Shown piece after piece: positions 1 through 5,825 of a stretch of DNA of 21,219 nucleotides. Source of the DNA: CAVSUR01 sp052143655. Lineage in GTDB: Bacteria > Actinomycetota > Actinomycetes > Streptosporangiales > Streptosporangiaceae. Below the pieces are notes generated by a model that saw only the letters and a list, made by a program, of their open reading frames with translations, was not told the DNA's origin and did not search any database. The stretch covers positions 1 to 21,219 of the forward strand of contig JBKQSL010000066.1 in the NCBI GenBank assembly GCA_052143655.1, given 5' to 3'. The position numbers and the translations under genes were made by a program. Positions within the stretch are counted from its first letter, which is position 1, and each line of letters starts with the position of its first letter.

Positions 1-156
1 GAGCCAGTTCCGGACATAGCGGGGACGCGGGCCAGCGTCACCGGGCGAACCGTGCTGCTACAGACAGCGGACCTCCAGCCGACGCTGACCGCGCTCCTGG
101 GGTGGGCGAACTCCCGGAACCTCGTGCTGGGCGCCCCAGAGGACGTGGCGGCATGA
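1..156 (+). CDS. ABC exporter ATPase, C-terminal end only (partial)
   Basis: Frame 1 is open from the window edge to a TGA at 154-156 and encodes about 51 residues ending LVLGAPEDVAA. The stretch TVLLQTADLQPTLTALLGWA resembles the small C-terminal domain that follows the nucleotide-binding domain in DrrA-type ABC-2 exporters. The stop overlaps the start of the permease (ATGA at 153-156), the usual coupling of ATPase and permease genes. No Walker or signature motif lies inside the window, so the assignment rests on position and on this weak tail similarity. The tail looks shorter than the usual ending, which normally runs on past the EDV motif. Confidence 0.55.
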   Translation, partial: EPVPDIAGTRASVTGRTVLLQTADLQPTLTALLGWANSRNLVLGAPEDVAA

Positions 157-872
157 GCGCCAGGACAGTGACAGTGAGCAGTTCGAGGCAGTCGTCGTAC
201 CGGGTCGCGGCCCTGGCCAGGGCGGAGGGGATACTGCTGTGGCGCAATCGCCTCGCGCTGCTGAACGCCGTCATCCTGCCCGCCGCCCTGGCCGGCTCGC
301 TGAAGTCCTTCGGTGGTCTTGGCGCCAGCGGGGCCCATGACTTCGGCGCAATGCTCCTGACGGGGCTGACGGCGTTCGCGCTGCTGATTGCCGTGTACTA
401 CAACCTGGTGACGGCGATGGTGGCACGCCGCGAGGAGCTCGTGCTCAAGCGGCTGCGCACGGGCGAGGCCACCGACGGCGAGATCCTCGCGGGGACCGCC
501 GCGCCCGCCATCGCGATCGCCTGGGCGCAGATCGCCGTGGCCGCGGTCACCGCTGCGGTGACCCGCACCGTGCAGCTGGCGCAGGTCACGACGATGCCGG
601 CACTGTGGCTGCCGCTGGTGTTCAGCGGCCTGCTGTTCCCGCTGGCGATGCTGCCCGGGCCGCTGCGATGGGTCGCGGAGGCGCTGCCGCTGACGCCGGT
701 GGTGGAACTGCTGCGGCTCGGCCTGACCGGAACTACTGCCGCCGCCGGTCATCACCTCGGCCTTGCCGCGAGCTTCGGCGCGGCAGCAGCCCCGGTCCTC
801 GTGCTCGCGGCATGGACCATCGCGGGCGCATGGGCTGCGCGACGCTGGTTCCGCTGGGAACCACGGCGCTAA
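153..872 (+). CDS. ABC-2 type exporter permease
   Basis: Membrane subunit of an ABC-2 exporter, working with the ATPase that ends at 156. I chose ATG 153 because it overlaps the upstream stop and has a GAGGA-type ribosome site just before it; an in-frame GTG at 102 would lie inside the ATPase. The 239-residue product has family landmarks: an N-terminal segment with a hydrophobic helix (LALLNAVILPAALAGSL), a second helix ending in YYNLVTAMVARREELVLKRL, the phrase EILAG, then TRTVQLAQVTTMP, LPLTPVVELLR and the C-terminus RWFRWEPRR. Related permeases, as I recall them, have roughly 35 more residues, about one membrane hairpin, between EILAG and the TRTV motif; here the two are joined almost directly, at a perfect inverted repeat (545-563). 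The reading frame is intact. The cargo is unknown. The kinase and regulator that follow probably control this transporter. Confidence 0.85.
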   Translation: MSARTVTVSSSRQSSYRVAALARAEGILLWRNRLALLNAVILPAALAGSLKSFGGLGASGAHDFGAMLLTGLTAFALLIAVYYNLVTAMVARREELVLKRLRTGEATDGEILAGTAAPAIAIAWAQIAVAAVTAAVTRTVQLAQVTTMPALWLPLVFSGLLFPLAMLPGPLRWVAEALPLTPVVELLRLGLTGTTAAAGHHLGLAASFGAAAAPVLVLAAWTIAGAWAARRWFRWEPRR

Positions 873-903
873 GCAAGCGTGACAGGCTGGAGGGATGACG
901 GTG

Positions 904-2202
904 ATGTGGCGGCGGTGGAACGAGCTGAGCGGCCCCGAGCGATACGAGTTCTGGGCCCGGGCCGGCCTGTACCTGCCGTTCGCTGTGGCGCTCTTGTACG
1001 ACCTGTCCCTAGCCCGGGTGTATCAGGTGCGGGTGCCCGGCCTGGTCGTCTTCCTGCTGCTGTCCGCGGGGCAGGCGGGCGCCTGCGCCGTGCTGCTGCA
1101 CGCTAGCGTGTCCCGCTACCTGGCGAGGGGACCAGCGCCGAGGCGATGGCTGGTCGCCGCCGCCATCGCGCTGACCGCGGCTGGCGTGCTGGCGGGAGCT
1201 GCCGCATTCCCGGCCTTCACCCGGCCCCCCGGCACCGCGTTCCCGGTGAGCATGCTCGTGGCCATGCTCCTCGGCGGCACGCTGACGGTGGCGCTCGCGC
1301 CGCTGCTGAGGACGCGCGCGCTGCTCGCCGTGGTGCTAGCGGGCGCGGCCGCGGCCAGCGGCATGTCCGCGAGCATCGGCCGGGCCGGCGTCGGCGCCCA
1401 CGGGCAGGCGCTCGCCGGGTCATTTCTGATCTATGCCTTCTCCATCGGCGCCCTCGCTGTGGTCATCGGCCGCGTCTCGCCGGGGCAGCTGCGGATCATG
1501 TGGGAACTTGACCGGTCCCGGACCGCGCACGCCCGCCTGTCGGTCGCCGAGGAGCGGCTGCGCTTCGCCCGCGACCTGCACGACGTGCTCGGCCGGAACC
1601 TGTCCCTGATAGCCGTCCAGAGCGAGCTCGCCGCGGAGCTGGCGCGCCGGGGCGACCAGGACGCCGCCGGGCAGATGCTCCAGGTGCGCCAGGTGGCCCA
1701 TGAGTCGCTGCGGGAAATGCGCGCGGTCGTCAGCGGATACCGCACCGCGGACCTCGGCACCGAGCTGGCCGGCGCGCAGGAGGTCCTGCGTTCTGCGGGG
1801 GTGAGCTGCCGCGTCATCGGCGACGCGGCGGGCCTTCCGCCTGACGTGCAGGCCGCCCTGGGCTGGGTGGTCCGCGAGGGCACCACCAACATCATCCGCC
1901 ACAGCGACGCCACCGCCTGCACGATCGAGCTTCACCGCCTGGATTCCCCGGGCGCCCCGCGCGCGGTAACGCTCAGCATGGACAACGACCGCGTGCACAC
2001 GCTGGACGCCGGATCTGCCGGTAACGGGCTGGCCGGGCTCGGCGAGCGGCTGGCCGGCCTGGGCGGCAGCATCACGACCGGGCATCCCCGGAACGGCCAC
2101 TTCCGGCTGGAGACCAGCCTGCCTGCCTGCGGCGCCGCAGCGGTGTCGCCTGGCCCGGGCCAGCGCGGTACCGGTGTCACCGCAGAGACGCCGGCGCCGT
2201 GA
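904..2202 (+). CDS. NarL/DesK-type sensor histidine kinase
   Basis: Membrane sensor kinase that autophosphorylates on His and passes phosphate to the regulator encoded next. The N-terminal 200 residues contain about six hydrophobic helices and no obvious extracellular domain, as in DesK-like sensors. The HisKA_3 motif FARDLHDVLG places the phosphorylated His at residue 226 from ATG 904 (codon 1579-1581). The HATPase region has an N-box (REGTTNIIRHSDA) and a G-box (GNGLAGLGERL). ATG 895 abuts the GGAGG (889-893) with no spacer, whereas ATG 904 sits about 10 bases from it, so I prefer 904 (GTG 901 is also possible). The stop overlaps the regulator start as GTGA, so the two are translationally coupled. 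The signal is unknown; membrane state or transporter flux are the usual ideas for this arrangement. Confidence 0.92.
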   Translation: MWRRWNELSGPERYEFWARAGLYLPFAVALLYDLSLARVYQVRVPGLVVFLLLSAGQAGACAVLLHASVSRYLARGPAPRRWLVAAAIALTAAGVLAGAAAFPAFTRPPGTAFPVSMLVAMLLGGTLTVALAPLLRTRALLAVVLAGAAAASGMSASIGRAGVGAHGQALAGSFLIYAFSIGALAVVIGRVSPGQLRIMWELDRSRTAHARLSVAEERLRFARDLHDVLGRNLSLIAVQSELAAELARRGDQDAAGQMLQVRQVAHESLREMRAVVSGYRTADLGTELAGAQEVLRSAGVSCRVIGDAAGLPPDVQAALGWVVREGTTNIIRHSDATACTIELHRLDSPGAPRAVTLSMDNDRVHTLDAGSAGNGLAGLGERLAGLGGSITTGHPRNGHFRLETSLPACGAAAVSPGPGQRGTGVTAETPAP

Positions 2203-2804
2203 TCCGCGTGCTCCTCGCCGACGACGAGAACCTCATCCGCACTGCGCTGGCCTCCCTGCTGGCGATCCAGGAAGACCTGGAGGTCGTGGCCCAGGCCGCC
2301 TCCGGCGACGAGGCCTTCGCGATGGCCCGCCGGCACCGCCCGGACGTGGCCGTGCTGGATCTGCAGATGCCCGGCCTGGACGGGATCGCCGTCGCCGAGA
2401 AGCTGGTCACCGAGCTGCCCGCCTGCGGCAGCCTCATCCTCACCAGCTACGGACGGCCCGGGCATCTCAAAAGGGCCCTCGCCGCCGGCGTCCGCGGGTT
2501 CCTGCCGAAAACCGTCTCGGCCCAGGTCCTGGCCGACGTGGTACGCACCGTCCACCGTGGCGGCCGCTACGTCGACCCCGAACTCGCCGCCGACGCCATC
2601 AGCGCCGGCGACAGCCCGCTCACCCCCCGCGAAGCCGACGTCCTGGAACTCGCGGCAGGCGGCGCCCCCGTCGACGAAATCGCGAAACGCGCGGCCCTGA
2701 CCCCCGGCACAGTACGCAACTACCTCTCCTCGGCCGCCGCCAAGCTCGGCGCCGCCAACCGCCACGAAGCGGTCCAGCTCGCCCGCTCCCGCGGCTGGAT
2801 CTGA
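2199..2804 (+). CDS. DesR/NarL-type response regulator
   Basis: Transcription regulator partnered with the upstream kinase. The receiver domain (about residues 1-120) shows the acidic pair D8/D9, phosphoacceptor D54 in VLDLQMPGLDG, T82 and K104 in GFLPK. The segment GRPGHLKRALAAGVRGFLPK is characteristic of DesR-like regulators. A LuxR-type helix-turn-helix (about residues 135-195) has LTPREADVLELAAGG and IAKRAALTPGTVRNYLSSAAAKL. GTG 2199 overlaps the kinase stop by four bases. The 201-residue length is normal. The likely target is the ABC exporter operon itself, since such loci are usually autoregulated; I saw no clear binding site because the upstream region is outside the window. Confidence 0.93.
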   Translation: MIRVLLADDENLIRTALASLLAIQEDLEVVAQAASGDEAFAMARRHRPDVAVLDLQMPGLDGIAVAEKLVTELPACGSLILTSYGRPGHLKRALAAGVRGFLPKTVSAQVLADVVRTVHRGGRYVDPELAADAISAGDSPLTPREADVLELAAGGAPVDEIAKRAALTPGTVRNYLSSAAAKLGAANRHEAVQLARSRGWI

Positions 2805-2963
2805 CCGCCCACCCGACCGCATCCCCCGCACATACCGGTTTGCCGTCCCTGTCGTGATCGGGGAAGGCCAGGGCCGCAGCGAACAGACCACGCGCCCATC
2901 CGCCTCTGGGACGATCCGCCCGGCCGCCTCAGCCGCGTCGAAGCGGGCTGGGAGGATCACAAT

Positions 2964-3321
2964 ATGGGTGTTCGCCGGCTCGTCCCTGATCTCAGCAGTA
3001 CGTCGCTGGAGGCGGCCAAGGGTTTCTAATGCGACGTACGACGTACTGGGACTGCGGCCGTGATGGACCACGGCTGGATCGTCACCCTGGCCGATCCCGG
3101 ACGGCCGGGTGCCCAGGTCAGCCTCATGACCCACGACGCCACCGCCCCTGTCATCCCCGATGTCCCGGTTCAGGTGGATGACGTGGACGCCTGCCACGCG
3201 GCAGCGGTCCAGGCGGGCGCGGAGATTGTCTGCCCTTTGACCCTCGAGCCGTGGGACGTTCGCCGCTTCTTCGTCCGCGACCCCTGATGGACAGGTGATC
3301 AATGTGCTGAGCCACATTTAG
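2964..3321 (+). pseudogene. VOC-family (glyoxalase/bleomycin-resistance-like) protein, decayed
   Basis: A VOC-domain protein of about 119 residues can be rebuilt by reading across frames. The ATG at 2964 has a good GGGAGGA site. It opens MGVRRLVPDLSSTSLEAAKGF, then the codon expected to be Tyr is TAA. The 7-base unit CGACGTA is then duplicated in tandem (3032-3045), followed by DVLGLRP in a shifted frame. A one-base loss before MDHGWIVTLADPGRPG restores the first frame. One extra base near 3286 causes a stop after RRFFVRDP, and the true ending DGQVINVLSHI with TAG at 3319-3321 is in yet another frame. The total span (358 bases) fits a normal short VOC gene, so the decay is by small lesions. 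Not functional as drawn; sequencing error is possible for single indels but not easily for the whole set. Confidence 0.8.
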
Positions 3322-3390
3322 GGCCGGGCGGCGGTACCGCGGGCTGCCGGTGCGTCTCGTTCACCGAACCACAAGCGAGAACACCTCCCG

Positions 3391-3429
3391 GGCGGGCAGT
3401 AGCCACCCGCCTGTCGCCTGCCGGGTGGC
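3391..3429. terminator. Candidate hairpin terminator with competing stems
   Basis: GCCACCCG (3402-3409) pairs perfectly with CGGGTGGC (3422-3429) across a 12-base loop. GGCGGG (3391-3396) can alternatively pair with CCCGCC (3406-3411), which overlaps the first stem. There is no T-tract. It lies beyond the ends of both the plus-strand VOC relic and the minus-strand Rpn gene, so a bidirectional terminator is the simplest reading. Confidence 0.35.
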
Positions 3430-3450
3430 ACAGTTTGCCGATTTCCCCTG

Positions 3451-3486
3451 GTCAAGCGGCACAGGATGCGCAACGGTGCCGGCCAG
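3451..3486 (+). repeat. Imperfect direct repeat, copy A
   Basis: A 36-base segment beginning GTCAAGCGGCACAGGAT matches 30 of 36 positions with 4843-4878 (beginning GTCAAGCGGTATAGGAT), in the same orientation. The two copies bracket the Rpn gene. Copy B reads into the ABC ATPase relic; copy A does not obviously continue into it. Whether this is a duplicated gene start or an ancient flanking duplication cannot be decided here. Confidence 0.55.
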
Positions 3487-3584
3487 CCCGTACCGGGGTT
3501 GAGACATTCATTTCCTGCTGGGAAGCGACCGTCATGTGCAGGGTAGCCCGGACGGGAACCCTGGGTGCGGCGACGTGCCTGTGG

Positions 3585-3665
3585 TCAGCCTAAGACCTGG
3601 TGCAGCGTTTCGGCGGTCACGGCGCGGGCCGTCCAGGCCTTGACCTGGCTGTCCGACGCTACACC
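3585..3665 (-). pseudogene. Detached Rpn-family C-terminal tail
   Basis: On the minus strand, overlapping and running on beyond the stop of the intact Rpn gene in another frame, about 25 codons read ASDSQVKAWTARAVTAETLH followed by QVLG and a TGA at 3585-3587. This mirrors the end of the intact protein (TDLDTLNGWFRRAFRVDKAS then DLFEV): short acidic start, W, R-A-[VF], then a final hydrophobic LHQVL/SDLFE turn. It looks like the tail of a second Rpn copy, or the original tail replaced by the present one. The match is short, so this is a tentative call. Confidence 0.45.
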
Positions 3666-4699
3666 TCAAAAAGGTCGCTGGCCTTGTCCACCCTGAACGC
3701 GCGGCGGAACCAGCCGTTCAGGGTGTCCAGGTCCGTGCACGACTCGATCAGCTCACGCGACCTCTCGTCGACGTCGATGCCGCGCTGCTCGAAGACCACG
3801 AGGATGTCTTCGGCCTTGCCGCTGGCCTTGCCTCGGGCCTCGCCTTCGGCGCGGAGCATTTCTGCGGTGGTCACGTACGCCTCCTCTGCGTCCGGCCCTA
3901 GCGAGGCGGCCAGGTCGCGCAGTTCGCCGACCGGCGCATCGCTCACAAGCTCAATGTACGTCAGCAGCACGATGAACGCCTCGCTCCCGCCGGGCTGGTC
4001 CAAGACCGCCCGCAGGTGCCCGGCCCACCGCCGCAGGTCCGCGGTGATCTGCGGGTTGCCGCGGGCGGTCTTCAGAAGAAGCAGGGTGACCAGCGCGGCC
4101 GGGGTCAGCTCCCGGACCAGCAGCTGGTCCTCCCCGGCGCGGGTAAGGTCGTCGAGCAGGAACTCGAACCGGGGCAGCCAGGCCTGCACCGCTTGCCTGC
4201 CGCCGGGGCCGAGGTCGATCACGTCCAGCAGTTGCACAGGGCTGGCCCACCGGCCAGGGCCCTGGTAGACGACCAGCGGGATGACCGCCGGCAGCCGCCG
4301 GGCCCTCGGGTGCTCGCGCTCGTAATGGTCCCAGACCCGGGTGACGTACCGCAGCACCCGGAACGCCATGAGCGGGTCGTCGCTGCTCTGGTGCTCGACC
4401 AGGACGTAGACGAACGCGTCCCGTCCGTCCAGCGGCGCGGTGAACAGCAGGTCGGAGTGCCGCCACTTCAGCGCCTCGTCTACGAAGCTGCCCGGCACCG
4501 GGGCCAGCCGGCCCAGGTCCAGGCGGCCGGCCAGGTCCGGCGGCAGGACCGCGCGCAGCTGGGAGGCGGCGTTGGCGGGCACGCCGAAGACCCGGCGGAA
4601 CACCGAGTCGTGCGGGGTGGGCGCGCCGCCCCGCCTCCGGCCCGGCGAGGGCTGGTCCGGAGGCGGCGGGCCGTCACCAGGGTCAGGCTCATCTGGCAT
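3659..4699 (-). CDS. Rpn-family recombination-promoting nuclease / putative transposase
   Basis: Member of the Rpn (YhgA-like, formerly Transposase_31) PD-(D/E)XK nuclease family; E. coli RpnA is a DNA endonuclease that raises RecA-independent recombination. The 346-residue product begins with a Pro/Gly-rich leader of about 27 residues, then the family opening TPHDSVFRRVFG. The nuclease core shows LKWRHSDLLF (D83) and VYVLVEHQSS (E102, Q104), the D...ExQ form of the active site typical of the family, followed by PLMAFRVLRYVTRVWDHY and IPLVVYQGPGRW. The C-terminal part is charged and helical (GEARGKASGKAEDILVVFEQRG), as in relatives. No strong ribosome site precedes ATG 4699. It stands alone on the minus strand among relics of other genes, which fits a mobile or recombination-linked gene. 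No inverted repeats defining an element were found. Confidence 0.88.
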   Translation of the reverse strand: MPDEPDPGDGPPPPDQPSPGRRRGGAPTPHDSVFRRVFGVPANAASQLRAVLPPDLAGRLDLGRLAPVPGSFVDEALKWRHSDLLFTAPLDGRDAFVYVLVEHQSSDDPLMAFRVLRYVTRVWDHYEREHPRARRLPAVIPLVVYQGPGRWASPVQLLDVIDLGPGGRQAVQAWLPRFEFLLDDLTRAGEDQLLVRELTPAALVTLLLLKTARGNPQITADLRRWAGHLRAVLDQPGGSEAFIVLLTYIELVSDAPVGELRDLAASLGPDAEEAYVTTAEMLRAEGEARGKASGKAEDILVVFEQRGIDVDERSRELIESCTDLDTLNGWFRRAFRVDKASDLFEV

Positions 4700-4842
4700 G
4701 CCCGCACCGTACCGGCCCCCACCGACATTCGGCAGCGGCGCAGCCGCGCTCCCGCGAAGAACCTCCTGGCAGCCCGGAACGGCGGTTCCCGCGCCCGCTG
4801 CCGGCGCTCCTCCAGCGCGCTGTGTGATAACACTTTCTGCAG

Positions 4843-4878
4843 GTCAAGCGGTATAGGATCCGCACCGGTGTCGGCAAG
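4843..4878 (+). repeat. Imperfect direct repeat, copy B
   Basis: Partner of the repeat at 3451-3486 (30 of 36 identical). Here the repeat reads in frame as VKRYRIRTGVGK and runs directly into the P-loop of the ABC ATPase relic. Confidence 0.55.
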
Positions 4879-5116
4879 ACGACAACAGTGCGCATCCTCG
4901 CCGGGCTGGTCTGGCCTGACCGCGGCCACGCCAGGTTCGACGTGGTGAGCCAGACATCCCACGTCCGGCAGCTCATCGGGCAGACCGGGCAGCACGCGTC
5001 GGTGGACGGACACACTCACCGGCGCGGGAGAACCTGATCCTTATCGGGCGGCTGGCCTGCAAGCCGCGGCAGGCAGCCACGGACGAGGTGGATGTTCCAT
5101 CCGCCTTGACAGATGC
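4843..5116 (+). pseudogene. DrrA-type ABC transporter ATPase relic
   Basis: Reading from 4843 gives VKRY, then immediately a Walker A remnant GVGKTTTVRILAGLVWPD, then HVRQLIGQTGQHASVD, all hallmarks of DrrA-like exporter ATPases (usual forms GAGKTTTVRIL and VRQLIGVTGQYASVD). The roughly 30 residues that normally separate the start from Walker A are missing. The frame ends at TGA 5035-5037 after small insertions near 5017-5028; continuing in the next frame gives RENLILIGRL and, after another loss, SALTDA at about 5099-5116. The signature motif, Walker B and the rest are gone. Clearly non-functional, and unrelated in position to the exporter at 1-872 though of the same broad family. Confidence 0.75.
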
Positions 5117-5207
5117 CCGTGGCTGTGACGATCACGGGTTGCCCGCCCGGCCGATCGGGCGGGGCCGGCGTCGGGGCTGATGTTTCTGGGCAGAATTCGG
5201 TGGTGTC

Positions 5208-5227
5208 AGCGGGACTAACGACTCTGG
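5208..5227. promoter_or_regulatory. Possible DosR/DevR-like box upstream of the stress cassette
   Basis: The site contains CGGGACTAACGACTC. Its left half matches all seven positions of the DosR half-site SGGGACT from the 20-base palindrome TTSGGGACTWWAGTCCCSAA; the right half matches only about half of its core. It lies about 90 bases before the universal stress protein gene. A regulatory role is inference from the half-site and from the kind of genes that follow. Confidence 0.25.
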
Positions 5228-5318
5228 GCGGCCCTCCCCGGCTGGGCTTGACTTGCTCCGGGTACGTTCCGTGGCGCGCGGCGCGCCATCGGCCGAGACA
5301 TGAAGGCGACTGATAACG

Positions 5319-5771
5319 ATGGCCAGTGAGGGAAACGGGCGACCGCTCGTCGTAGTGGGCGTGGACGGGTCGGCTGAGTCCATTGCGGCGCTGCGCTGGG
5401 CGGCGAACTACGCCGAGGCAACCGGCGCGCTGGTCCGAGCGGTCATGTCCTGGCACTACCCGACCGCGGTCGGGTCGGCTCCCGTCGGTCTGGCGCCAGC
5501 GTCGGTGACCGACGAGTTGCGGGATAAGATGGAGCAGACCCTGGCCAAAGCGGTCGCGGAAGGGTACCCGCAGCCGAGGAACGGTGCGGTGGAGACGAGG
5601 GTGAGCTACGGCCACCCGGCGCAGGTGCTGATCGACGAGTCGGAGAAGGCCGATCTGCTCGTCGTGGGAAGCCGTGGTCACGGCGCGTTCACCGGAATGT
5701 TCGTTGGGTCGGTTAGCGTGCACTGCGTCAGCCATGCGCACTGCCCGGTCGCGGTGATCCGCGAGGCCTGA
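5319..5771 (+). CDS. Universal stress protein (UspA family), ATP-binding type
   Basis: Single-domain UspA-fold protein of 150 residues, cytoplasmic, expected to bind ATP and act in survival under stress or low energy. It opens VVVGVDGSAESIAALRWAA, the usual first strand and helix, and ends with VVGSRGHGAFTGMFVGSVS, which fits the ATP-binding pattern G-x2-G-x9-G-S. ATG 5319 is preceded by a GAAGG at 5302-5306, somewhat far; no better start exists. The phosphoketolase gene starts 54 bases after its stop on the same strand, so the two are probably co-transcribed. UspA genes next to fermentation genes are common in actinobacterial hypoxia regulons. Confidence 0.93.
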   Translation: MASEGNGRPLVVVGVDGSAESIAALRWAANYAEATGALVRAVMSWHYPTAVGSAPVGLAPASVTDELRDKMEQTLAKAVAEGYPQPRNGAVETRVSYGHPAQVLIDESEKADLLVVGSRGHGAFTGMFVGSVSVHCVSHAHCPVAVIREA

Positions 5772-5825
5772 CGGCCGTAGCCGCACTGCGGCAGACACCC
5801 TCACAATCCAGGAAGACAATCAAAT

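Larger units (their letters stand above)
3322..3584. other. Non-coding stretch between VOC and Rpn remnants
   Basis: No supported gene. It contains two overlapping hairpins (3391-3429) and one copy of an imperfect repeat (3451-3486) that recurs beyond the Rpn gene at 4843-4878. The rest (about 3490-3584) shows nothing I recognise. Confidence 0.6.

Noticed and set aside
3060..3287. Stand-alone 75-residue VOC-like gene
   Set aside because: It is only the middle-to-end part of a longer VOC gene; its real start at 2964 and real end at 3321 are recognisable in broken frames.
1932..3317. Long minus-strand open frame (461 codons)
   Set aside because: It lies antisense to the kinase, regulator and VOC relic, has no family features, and is the usual by-product of GC-rich codon use.
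3451..4878. Complete insertion sequence around the Rpn gene
   Set aside because: The flanking repeats are direct and only 83% alike, and I found no terminal inverted repeats or short target duplication.
4016..4948. Plus-strand frame opposite the Rpn gene
   Set aside because: Gln/Arg/Pro-rich shadow; the minus strand carries the conserved nuclease motifs.
5248..5268. Promoter TTGACT...TACGTT before the first Usp gene
   Set aside because: The boxes are only 9 bases apart; no -10 box lies at 16-18 bases from TTGACT.
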